A stretch of 64,000 nt of DNA, from NCBI GenBank assembly GCA_012064415.1, contig SSNU01000255.1, forward strand, positions 1 through 64,000, in the 5' to 3' direction. The translations under genes were made by a program, and so were the position numbers. Shown piece after piece: positions 37,301-46,918 of this stretch. How positions within the stretch are numbered: position 1 is the first letter of the stretch; every line of letters begins with the position of its first letter. Origin of the DNA: Gyrodactylus bullatarudis. Its lineage: Eukaryota; Platyhelminthes; Monogenea; Gyrodactylidea; Gyrodactylidae. The notes beneath the pieces were generated by a model. It saw only the letters and a list, made by a program, of their open reading frames with translations. It made no database searches and was not told the origin of the DNA.

Positions 37301-39444
37301 TGAAATTTATGTGTTATTTCATTGATGCTCATCGGAATTAAAATTATAGAAGAGGAAATGATTGAATACTAGACCAATTTGGAATTTCTACCAATTGAAA
37401 TCAATGAAAAATTCAAAACGAATGTAGATCACTTTGTAGTTTGACAAAATATTTAAATAGATGGTTGAAAAAAGGGAGAGAAAATATAACCCCTTTTACC
37501 TTGAGTATGCTAGAGCATAGAAATCTTGAATAGAAAATTAGTACATTGATAAATGTGTAGAAGAGCACAACTAAGTCAAGTTGACGATTGATTTCTTTGC
37601 AAAATCTGCGCACTTTACTAGGCCAAGATTAATATATGAAGCCTAATTGATATACGACCAAAAGTAGTATTGGGAAAAAAGTAGTAGTAATCGAGAAAAG
37701 AGTACTTTTCTAGAGAAAATGATTCCTAGACTTGATCTAGAATCATCAAAAAGTATTAACAACATCAAGTTTATTAATGATAATACAGAAATGAATAATA
37801 AGAAATAGAAAAAATTATTTTCTTTCAACATACCGAATAGAGTGAACAAAGCATCAGGATTAATTCTCTATAGGAGTGGATGGATGGAAGTATACGAATG
37901 TGGACAAGAGGAGAAGCAGAAAGTGTGTATGTGTAGGTTTGTGAATGGATTTCCAAATGTTATATTAGTATTTTTAAAGCATTAATCCATCGAAACAGCA
38001 TTTTTGGCGATTTTTTTTGGATAGAGAATATAGTGATAACATTAGTAGTAGTAGTGGTATCGGTTAAATTCCAAAGGCAATTTTCAATTTCGGTGATGAT
38101 GATGATGATCAGATTGACGAGCACAGAGATGGAAGAGATGAGGAAAAGAGAGAGAATAGAATTAGAGAAATTAAAAAGATTCGATTCTTAAATAAGATTA
38201 ATAAAATAAGAAAGGAGATCTTAATAACTAATAGCATTATCACTCAAAAATACTTGTATAAAAATAATAGCTAGTAACAAACTTGTTCATCTAAGCCGGA
38301 GACGATAAGAACAGGACTTGAATGCATATCATTCATTTCCATATGCGAAATTGGCTGACCATAGTCGGGAAGGGGCATTTTGTTAGGCATGTCAAATGGA
38401 ATTCGTCGATAGTTCATAGGATCCATTCTTTGCTTGTGAGAGGAGAGAGCCATGAAACTAGCCGTGGCGCTAGCAGCTTCTGGAGTTAAATTCATACCTG
38501 TCTGTTGTGCAAGAGAAGACAAATGATTAGCTAAACTGTTAATGAGGCCGCCTTTAATAGGAGATGCATAAGGACCGTCATTGTGAGAAGAATAACCACC
38601 CCGATGATGTGGAGGAGGACTTGATGGTTCTCCGCCACCCAAATTATCTAATTGTGCTTTTTCTTCTTTAGTCAATGGATGTGCAACATAATCACGACAT
38701 TTGTCATTCTCATTTCTCACTTCGAGGGGGCCCTCCTTGGATGAGAATTCTATTTGCATATTGCACGAATTTTTAAAGATACATTGACCATTTAGATGGA
38801 GTAGAGCGACAAATGCTTGAACATGAGTCTCAAATTCAATTAGGCAATTCATAGTGCTGTTTTTGTTGAAGATTATGATACGATTAATCCTGCCAAACCT
38901 ATGGAAGACTTTATAGATAATAAGATGGTTGATTGGTTCATCCATAATCATGTCAATGACTACTCGGAGAGCTGTCAATGGTCTTCCAGACGAGACTTTG
39001 GGCAAATCAACATCGACAATTTTGTTGGCATTTGAAACAGCAGCATTTGCAGATTTGCTATCAAAACTTGTCTCAAGTTGAGCATGAACAGAGTATTGAA
39101 AACCAATAGATCTGTCATTAAGAAAGAAAGGAAACTCGGTAAAATAATTCAACATGGCAACAGCATCATCGATACTTTCCATTTCAATCAAAACTTGGTT
39201 AGATCTTTTCATCATCATTAAAAAGGAAATCTTTCCAAAAGGAATAGCAAAAAGAGCAACTTCATTTTCAGTCATTGAAGATGGAGTATTGCGAATGTGA
39301 ATAACTTTTGATGGTATATCAGACCTAGAATCCTCTTTGATGCGCTTCAGTTCCCCACGAGATGAATTTGGAACAATTTTTAAGTTGAAAGCTCTCTTCA
39401 AGTCTCGCTTAATTGAATCAATTAAAAATTTTGCTTACTTTCAT
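34358..39444 (-). CDS. PTBP: Polypyrimidine tract-binding protein (PTBP/hephaestus)
   Basis: Nuclear RNA-binding splicing regulator with four RRMs. Exons: 39444-39439, 39407-38283, 37867-37834, 37247-37155, 37028-36731, 36671-36608, 34423-34358; 561 residues. RRM1 is about 34-105 (PSKVIHIRNTP, PFGKI), RRM2 144-240 (with CRDY after it), RRM3 362-440 (SPVLIVSGL, GVYGDVVKVKILFNK), RRM4 488-561 (KTLHLSNIP, HLRVSFS). All internal junctions restore the PTBP sequence across phases 0, 1, 1, 2, 0. The first exon is only ATG AAA followed by a 31-nt intron; it is the least certain part, chosen because the frame otherwise meets a stop with no ATG. The last intron (2184 nt) has been invaded by a Penelope element and a palindrome. 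It diverges from CCT3. Confidence 0.93.
34475..34805. mobile_element. Near-perfect palindrome carrying two hammerhead motifs
   Basis: Arms 34475-34617 and 34663-34805 (about 143 bases) are almost exact reverse complements around a 45-base loop. Each arm contains CTGATGAGTATGCCTGAAAT, so one ribozyme-like motif sits on each strand. Ends read AATAAGTGAAAAAAGG. The inner arms share CTTTAGGTGTTTGGG. It lies in the last intron of PTBP. The very high arm identity points to recent insertion or frequent arm conversion. No transposase. Confidence 0.85.
34737..34776 (+). ncRNA. Hammerhead-like ribozyme motif in palindrome arm
   Basis: The core is CTGATGA (34741-34747) and GAA (34756-34758). Stem I pairs GAGG (34737-34740) with CCTC (34773-34776). 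Stem III is ATAAAGCGCTTAT (34759-34771), partly palindromic. The ATT triplet fits NUH, with a predicted cut after 34772. Stem II (GTATGCCT) is very short and may be only one pair, the main weakness. The mirror copy lies on the minus strand at about 34543-34504. Confidence 0.55.
35492..35995 (-). pseudogene. GIY-YIG endonuclease domain of a Penelope-like element
   Basis: A 5'-truncated open frame. The last third has the GIY-YIG signature (GIYKLKCSCDESYIGQTGRN, then R.KEHK), preceded by the SPLNILLSKIYKKY linker found in Penelope-like proteins. The frame probably shifts near the end, where words resembling the tail (LIHEALEIGNND) continue in another frame toward 35450. The reverse transcriptase domain is missing upstream. 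It is antisense to nothing and co-oriented with PTBP. Confidence 0.8.
36225..36370 (+). repeat. Penelope terminal unit with hammerhead core
   Basis: Matches 12533-12678 base for base over most of its length: AAGTATATAAATAGT, CTGAAGAAGGC at 36267, GTCGAAACGTTT at 36295 and GACCTAAGTTT. A bulged stem II can form between GGCGTG and CACCGTC. It is in inverted orientation relative to the GIY-YIG frame. Confidence 0.75.
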
Positions 39445-39567
39445 TTTTACTGACGAAAAATTTAAATATTCAGGGTTTTAAAATATTTTTCAAACAATTA
39501 TCGCCTTTGTATTTTAGAATATTCTAGAAACTCCCGCTGATCTTAAAATTTTCAAACATCTGTAGTC
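39445..39567. promoter_or_regulatory. Probable bidirectional promoter of PTBP and CCT3
   Basis: Only 123 bases separate the inferred PTBP start (39444, minus) from the CCT3 start (39568, plus). Both 5' UTRs and core promoters must overlap or lie here, unless unseen upstream non-coding exons exist. No TATA box is obvious. Confidence 0.5.
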
Positions 39568-41338
39568 ATGCAATTACCTGTTATAGTTTTAAGTAAGAAA
39601 TACCTATAATTTCAGATCAAAATACCAAAAGAGAGCAAGGTTCTCGTGTTCAAATCAGCAATATTCATGCTGGTAAAACTGTTGCTGATGTTGTTCGCAC
39701 ATGTCTAGGACCTAGAGCCATGCTTAAAATGTTGATGGATCCAATGGGAGGTATTGTCATGACAAATGATGGCAATGCTATTCTTAGAGAAATAACAGTG
39801 GAACATCCAGCTGCAAAGTCAATGATTGAAATTGCTAGAACTCAAGATGAAGAAGTTGGCGATGGAACAACTTCAGTTATTGTCCTTGCCGGAGAAGTCC
39901 TCGCTGTTTCTGCTCCTCTTCTTGAAAAGAAAATTCATCCATCAAAAATAATTCGTTCTTACCGCACTGTTCTCGAAGATATGATCAAGATTATGAAAGA
40001 AAAATTCTCGTAAGTTTCTATTCAATTTTTTGCCTTACTTGCACTTTCTATTTTCTGGTTTACTTTTAGCTTCGAAGTTGATGTCAAATCTGACGAACAG
40101 CTCATCAATGTTCTCAAGAGTTGCATAGGAACTAAAATGATCAATAAATGGTCCGATATGGCTTGCTCCATGGCTATAAAAGCTGTAAAGACAGTTGTCG
40201 TTGAAGGAGATAATCGCAAGGAAATCGACATCAAGAAATATGCCAAAGTTGAAAAAATTCCCGGTGGTCTTATTGAAGATAGCAAGGTTTTGGATGGTGT
40301 AATGATCAACAAAGATATTATTCATCCCAAGATGAGAAGACGAATTGAGAATCCTAGAATTTTACTTCTCGACTGCAACCTAGAGTACAAGAAGGGTGAA
40401 AGTCAAACTGCCATGGAACTTTCCAATGAAGCTGATTTCACACGTGCTTTGGAAATCGAAGAAGAATACGTGAAAAAGATGTGCGAGCAAATTATCGAGC
40501 TGAAACCTGATCTCGTAATAACTGAAAAAGGTTGCTCTGACTTAGCTCAACATTTTCTAGCCAAGGCAAACATATCTGTCTTGCGTAGACTTAGAAAAAC
40601 AGATAATCTCAGGATTGCTCGTTGTTCTGGCGCCACTATATGCTCTAGAACTGATGAAATAAAGGAGGAAGATATCGGTACCGGCGTTGGTCTTTTTGAA
40701 ATCAAAACGATTGGTGATGAATACTTTACATTCCTGACCAAATGTAAGGCACCCAAAGCTTGCACCATCCTCCTTCGTGGAGCAAGCAAGGATATTCTCA
40801 ATGAAGTCGAGAGAAATCTGAATGATGCTATGAATGTTGTTAGAAATATGTTATTGGATAACCATTTGGTACCTGGCGGAGGAGCCATTGAAATGGCTGT
40901 TGCCAATGAACTGACTCAGAAGGCAAAATCTGCTGCTACTGGTGTTGATCAGACTGCATACCTAGCAATTGCTTCTGCTTTAGAGGTATGTTTATAAGTT
41001 TAATTATTTAATCAACAAACTACTTTCAAGTATATTTACATAATCATTTCTAGGTTATTCCAAGAACTCTGGCCCAAAATTGCGGTGTAAACGTTCTTAA
41101 TACTGTCACAGAATTGAGAGCTAGACATGCAATGTCATCATCTAATTGGATCTATGGTATTGATGGAGAAACTGGCAATATTGTGGATATGAATAAAACT
41201 AAGATATGGGACCCCATTCTCGTAAAAATGCAAACTTTTAAGACTTCTATTGAGACTGCTATTCTTTTACTTAGAATCGATGATATTGTGTCTGGTACAA
41301 AGAAGAGCACTGATCCAGATGCACCTGCTGCCCAGTAA
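39568..41338 (+). CDS. CCT3: T-complex protein 1 subunit gamma (CCT3)
   Basis: Subunit of the cytosolic CCT/TRiC chaperonin, which folds actin and tubulin with ATP. Exons are 39568-39592, 39616-40009, 40070-40985 and 41054-41338, total 539 residues, normal for the family. The first intron is only 23 nt. Without its removal the frame stops at once; with it the N-terminus reads VLNQNTKRE, the conserved CCT3 start. Conserved ATP-site motifs include DPMGGIVMTNDG and GDGTTSVIVLAGE. The apical part has DCNLEYKKGE and RRLRKTDN. The end has LRIDDIVSG. The second and third introns are 60 and 68 nt. AATAAA lies at 41420, 82 bases past the stop. Confidence 0.97.
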
Positions 41339-42346
41339 ACTCATTGAACTCATTCGAATTTACGAGTGCATTTTACCTGACGAATGCTTCTATCTTTGTA
41401 ACTTTCTACTTCCTATGATAATAAAATAACATTCATATCATAAACTACAAAGTGTTGAATTATTCATCTGGTATCCACTTTTACTGAGAATATAGAAATT
41501 CTTGATCTCAGACAACAACAAAAAAATATATTGTAATTATAATACTTTTCTATTTTACTTGGTAGAGTGTTACATGAACCTTAAGGGGTACACACCAGTT
41601 TATTTAATACATCTGAGGAATTTATTAAAATATAAATTTTGAAAAATAGTCATTTATTTATTGTACAATATTGTAGCTTTAATGTTTGTATAATCAAAGT
41701 TAGGCCAGGTCATTTGAGGGGTGACTAAAAAGGGTTCATGCGTCATTGCAGCAAGTCTCTGATCTCTAACTAGAGAATTACAATTCGTTACGAAAGTTAA
41801 GCGTTCATTTATCAAATGAGTTAAGGATGAGAGTCAATTCTTCTCGTGGTAGAAAAAAAGGTTTTGAAGGCGTTAACGAAAATCTAAAAATTCTCTGAGA
41901 AATTTTTTTGAGTGTAATGCGTTGAATCCAACCAGTCTACAGAAAATTTATGTACCTATTGATTTCCTAAATTAGTTAATACATAGATAAGTCTGTTATT
42001 TTTTTCCATAATCAACTCCAGATTCTAAAGAGTCCAGAGTAACTGGATTTATACAGTTTAAATAAATGAAGTCAACACTGCTAGCTAGATACAAAGTTGA
42101 GGGATATTCTAAAAAGCATTTAAATTCATTCTTGCCAAGTAAAGGAAAGTATTACAAGTTCAAGTGCATTACATTCTCTCTAGATAATAATAGGTAATAG
42201 TGGAAGTGGTTTGGTTATAAAAATAGTAGTCAAATGTGTATAATCTCTGCTAAATGATATATATTTTTTCTTTCTACAATCTGTAATGCTTTCGTTTTAT
42301 TTTTATTAAAAAATAATCTCTCATCTTGTAATCTCCTCTCGTTATT
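41339..42346. other. Intergenic between convergent genes
   Basis: Holds the CCT3 3' UTR and the 3' side of the small membrane-protein gene. No further gene. A stretch near 41740-41830 vaguely resembles 5S rRNA and was rejected. Confidence 0.5.
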
Positions 42347-42627
42347 TCACTTCTGGCTCGGCTTCATTTTGTAGAGACCAGGTCGGAATTTAGATATGAC
42401 AGTTGAGCCAGTCCACATAAGGGATGGTCGCAGGAGGTTGATCATATTACCAAATCGGAAAGACAATGCCTTATCAGCTGTATTTTCAGTAGTGGCTGGC
42501 AACAAATGATGAGCTGTCGGTACAAATAGTGCAGTTCCTATGAATATGCATGCAATCTTTGTTCGGTTGTCTGAGATGACATTTTTCACTTTATCATAAA
42601 CCCTGGGAATGTTGGATCTGTACTCGG
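42347..42627 (-). CDS. Last exon of a small predicted membrane protein, unrecognised
   Basis: An acceptor CTATAG ending at 42628 opens a frame of 93 codons to a TGA at 42347. It starts EYRSNIPRVYDKVKN, followed by a hydrophobic segment IACIFIGTALFVPTAHHLL and a basic tail. The composition and a single membrane segment near the exon start suggest a small organelle or ER membrane protein, but I do not recognise the family. The upstream exon or exons were not identified. It converges on CCT3. Confidence 0.5.
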
Positions 42628-45120
42628 CTATAGAAAAAAATTATCATTAAATTTTGTACTTTGTTCCCCTAATTGTTATTTTCTCAATTCAAGTAAACTT
42701 TATCTTATAATGTATTCATATGATAATATTACATGTTGAATAGGATATGAGAACTCAATGAGATCTGATTGGTTGATTCTAGGCAGAAGCCTTGTAAAAG
42801 AAATTAGTAAGGAAAAATCTAAGGAGAAATTTAGCTGATGAAAAACAGTCCAATTGTTTGGAAAGTTTTAAAATTACTTACATAAGCAAACCAAAAACTT
42901 GAAGAACTTCAAGGGAAAACACTCGAAAAATTTCTTCAAATGAATCAGATATTTGCAAAAATATAGGGTTACTTATTAAAGAATTTCGCAGTTTATTAAC
43001 CGAAAAGTATCAATGTGATAATAAAAGCATAAAGTATTAAAAAGATAAAAATTGTTAACTCTTTTTAAAGAAACATGCAATGATTTTAACATTCTCAAAG
43101 TTATCATATAGCTGATATATAAGAGATGAATAAAAATTAAAATGATATAAAATTTTTCTAGGAAATTTTACCGTTTTTTCCCTTCAAGAGTTGTTTAGTT
43201 ATTAGAGCAATTAAATAAAAGTTTAAATTTTTAGTTTAAAGTGAATTAAAAAAAATAATTTATTCAAGTTTGCCTTTATCTATATAGATTCGAATAGCGG
43301 TCAGATGAAATATTCTACTTTCTAGTGAATTCTACTGAAAATCTTTTAATTTTAAAAGAATTACAATTTTCATTACAGTAAAACAATAAAGGTTTATTCA
43401 CAATGAATAAAATTATTAAATGTATTCAATTACTATCCCAGTAAAAGATACAATTCAAACAAAAATATCCGATTACAATCAAAAGACTTTTTGTCTATAA
43501 TTTATGTACTTTTTCATTGAAAAGAAAAAAAATGCTAAAAGAATCATCCGTAAACTTAATCTTGGAGTTTCTACCAATTCCCTGATTCCCGAAACAATAA
43601 GATTAACACGACTATTCTTAAGACATTTTGATCTTTCTCTGGATCCTAAATTTCATTAGGATCGTGGTAGATGGGAGCTTTTTGAATTTTCATGAAAATT
43701 CTGAATTTTATTTCTTCTCATTACTTTTTGTATAATCGATAAACTTGATGAAAGTTGGAGAATTTAGATTAAAATTTCAGAAAAACCATGCAGAATAAAC
43801 TCTTTTATTAAATTCATAAAATGCCTGAAATTCGTTTAGCAAATTCAAAGTTTTTACATCGAATCATCCTGATCTGCGAGGTTAAATATGACAAAAAGAG
43901 TTCCTATTCTACTAGGAACCTGAACCTACAACCAGGGCATGAATAATGACTATAGAGCTGTCAAAAATAGTAATTTTTTTAAAGAAAAATAGCGGTTTAA
44001 GCATCGAGATATCGACGGCTTTTTTGGTTTGAGCAAGGATTCTTTTGTTACCATGTCTAGAAATTCTGCACTAAGGTACTTGAGAAATAATATGACGAAA
44101 ATAGCAAATTATCTAAAAAATTAAATAGCGCGCGAAAAATTATAGCAAATTTATACAAAATAGGATTTTGACAACTCCAAAAATGACACAGTTTGTTATC
44201 TAATGATTCCAAATTTGAAAATTTTAAATTTATCCTAGTTATCTAGTATAAATTCTTTTTATTGTTGTACAAGATTCATTCGCTAATTCATTTTACAATT
44301 GATTCAATTTTGGAAACTTGTTCAACAATCAAGAGTTAAATGCTGACCCCAAGATCGTGACTCGCATTCGATCTCCTGTGACAGGAGTCCTGTCTACCCT
44401 ATGGTTTTGACGCACCAATTTTTACTTCAATTGGGTCAATTTTTGATCCAAAAATCTGCCATCTTTGAAGTTTTTGCAGATAAATTTCAGGTATGATTAC
44501 TCAATAAGAGTTATCTTCTTTTTGTCTATGATTCTGGGAAGTAGGTTTTCAAAAATATCGTTTTAAACAATAATTAATTTTTGAATGAATGATAGAGTTG
44601 AAATCTTTGTGTATTCCTGGAGATGAATAGATTTCCTATCGAATGGGTGTTAAACCAAGGATTTTCTGAGCTTTGAATGATATGTGATGAAGATAACCCA
44701 GTGGGACATTGAGGGTTAATAAATTGATGGTTTTTAATACAGGCTGGGAAGTAATGAGTAAAATCGTACCCTAGATCGTTAGAAGAAATTCATCAAAGTC
44801 TAAATATTATTAATTATTAGAGGTAGATGAAATTTAAATATCGCTCGGGTCAGATGAATTATGCCAAAACTATCAAAATTATAGTTTGATATGTCTTCAA
44901 GTTACTATAAATTACAAAAATTAGTTTTCGTGATTTGAATTGCCACCATAGATTTTTCGCGCACAATCTCCAGTAATATGATAAAACATCACTTACGATA
45001 GCTTAAAAGAAAGAGAATAATTCATGCATTCAAATTATGCTTATTTTTGTTTTAATTGCCTAATCAAGTTGAAAACTTTTAAATATTTATAAACTCATAA
45101 AGTAATCAGTAGACATCATC
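42628..45120. other. Gene-poor stretch upstream of the 42-kb exon
   Basis: May be intron plus intergenic sequence of the small membrane-protein gene. No exon could be identified. A tRNA-like relic lies at 44340-44420. The rest is A/T-rich. Confidence 0.45.
44340..44412 (-). repeat. tRNA-like sequence, probably a SINE relic
   Basis: On the minus strand a box A-like TAGGGTAGACAGGA is followed, 30 bases on, by a box B-like GATCGAATGC, with a CTCCTGTCACAGGAG hairpin between them. The anticodon loop does not have a U at position 33 and the acceptor stem does not pair, so it is not a functional tRNA gene. Confidence 0.35.
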
Positions 45121-45123
45121 ACA

Positions 45124-46233
45124 ATGCCCTGTCAAACAATGAGGCAAATTAATAATGAGCTTGAAAACCCTCAACCTCTTCCTCTCACGATGCTTCCAAC
45201 AAATTTAGACGTTTATAACCTCTTTAAACTAAAAACAGGACCGCATCCAACAAAAGAAATATCAAAATTCAGACGTCAGGTTGCTGATAAATTGATAGAT
45301 TTTTATGAAAAAGTTGGAATAGTAGCCAAAGATTACCGGCCAATTGTTAGAAGTTTAAAAGATCTTGTTAACAAACGTAGTAAGCTGAGAGGTTCAAAAT
45401 TTCTTAGAAAAATGTGGAATCAGCTTTTTCCAGTGGCAAGATGTTCTTGCTTGTCAACTTCATGCTCGCCTTGTAATCAGAAAAAGTTTTTTCATCATCT
45501 GACCAAGGAATTCTTGAAAGACCAATCATCAGACAGACGTATGACTATTGATGATTATAAGGCCTCTATTGCCCAGGCTGAAAATGATAGACAAAGAATT
45601 CAAGAGGCCTTTCCTGAAATTGAGGAGTCCCCAGACACAGATCTGATGAATGCTTCAAGACCGAATACGCTCAACATCACCAACAATACCCAAAATAGTG
45701 ATGACTATTCAAAATGAGAATAAAGACCCTCCATTTGATGAAGAATCCCCTGAAGGTAGCCCACATAGGAATTATAATAAATTCCGTATGCCGGAAACTT
45801 ACATGTTCTGTAAGCGACACGGAATTTCGATAGCCGCTGCCACAGGTCTCGTAAACATAGCCAATTCAGAAATGAATAATGTAAGTGGTCATGTTTACCT
45901 CAGTGAATATAAACTGAAAAATGAAGACAAACTGGCGCACCTAAAAGAATTCGAAATCTACAAATTGATGCAACAGTAAAGCTTATGAAAAAATTCCAAG
46001 ATAAGTCAGAAAAGACCAATATCTTGGTGCTAAGTGATTTGCCAGGTAATCGTTTGGTAGCATCAAAAGAAGACTTTTGCCAATGTGATTTTGGATGTTC
46101 TCAATCAAACTGAATCCGTTGATACATTGAAAGCGATTACATGTGATGGTGCTGCTGCTAACTTGGGAACGGGTACTGGCTGTATAACAGTACTAGAAAC
46201 AGTATTGAATAGAAACATACAACGTATTGTCTG
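45124..46233 (+). pseudogene. Frameshifted transposon-related gene of an invertebrate multi-copy family
   Basis: Three successive frames belong to one protein. 45124-45717 has a conserved N-terminal region with FPVARCSC...C..C and TIDDY. The frame switches near 45700 to one containing RMPETYMFCKRHGISIAAATGLVN. Another part from 46085 reads AITCDGAAANLGTGTG..TVLE, which resembles the CDGT-VNTG-GG-RLLE block of uncharacterised repetitive proteins common in arthropods. The reading frame has stops between 45977 and 46085 and enters the assembly gap. Function is unknown; nuclease-like by repetitive nature only. Confidence 0.55.
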
Positions 46234-46916
46234 NNNNNNNNNNNNNNNNNNNNNNNNNNNNNNNNNNNNNNNNNNNNNNNNNNNNNNNNNNNNNNNNNNN
46301 NNNNNNNNNNNNNNNNNNNNNNNNNNNNNNNNNNNNNNNNNNNNNNNNNNNNNNNNNNNNNNNNNNNNNNNNNNNNNNNNNNNNNNNNNNNNNNNNNNNN
46401 NNNNNNNNNNNNNNNNNNNNNNNNNNNNNNNNNNNNNNNNNNNNNNNNNNNNNNNNNNNNNNNNNNNNNNNNNNNNNNNNNNNNNNNNNNNNNNNNNNNN
46501 NNNNNNNNNNNNNNNNNNNNNNNNNNNNNNNNNNNNNNNNNNNNNNNNNNNNNNNNNNNNNNNNNNNNNNNNNNNNNNNNNNNNNNNNNNNNNNNNNNNN
46601 NNNNNNNNNNNNNNNNNNNNNNNNNNNNNNNNNNNNNNNNNNNNNNNNNNNNNNNNNNNNNNNNNNNNNNNNNNNNNNNNNNNNNNNNNNNNNNNNNNNN
46701 NNNNNNNNNNNNNNNNNNNNNNNNNNNNNNNNNNNNNNNNNNNNNNNNNNNNNNNNNNNNNNNNNNNNNNNNNNNNNNNNNNNNNNNNNNNNNNNNNNNN
46801 NNNNNNNNNNNNNNNNNNNNNNNNNNNNNNNNNNNNNNNNNNNNNNNNNNNNNNNNNNNNNNNNNNNNNNNNNNNNNNNNNNNNNNNNNNNNNNNNNNNN
46901 NNNNNNNNNNNNNNNN
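46234..46916. other. Assembly gap (N)
   Basis: 683 undetermined bases. Any open frame spanning it is meaningless. The Tc1 element begins three bases after the gap, so its left flank is unknown. Confidence 1.
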
Positions 46917-46918
46917 TA

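Noticed and set aside
41730..41835. 5S rRNA-like words (CGAAAGTTAAGCG, GGATGAGAG)
   Set aside because: Only short islands match and the helices do not pair; at most a very old pseudogene.
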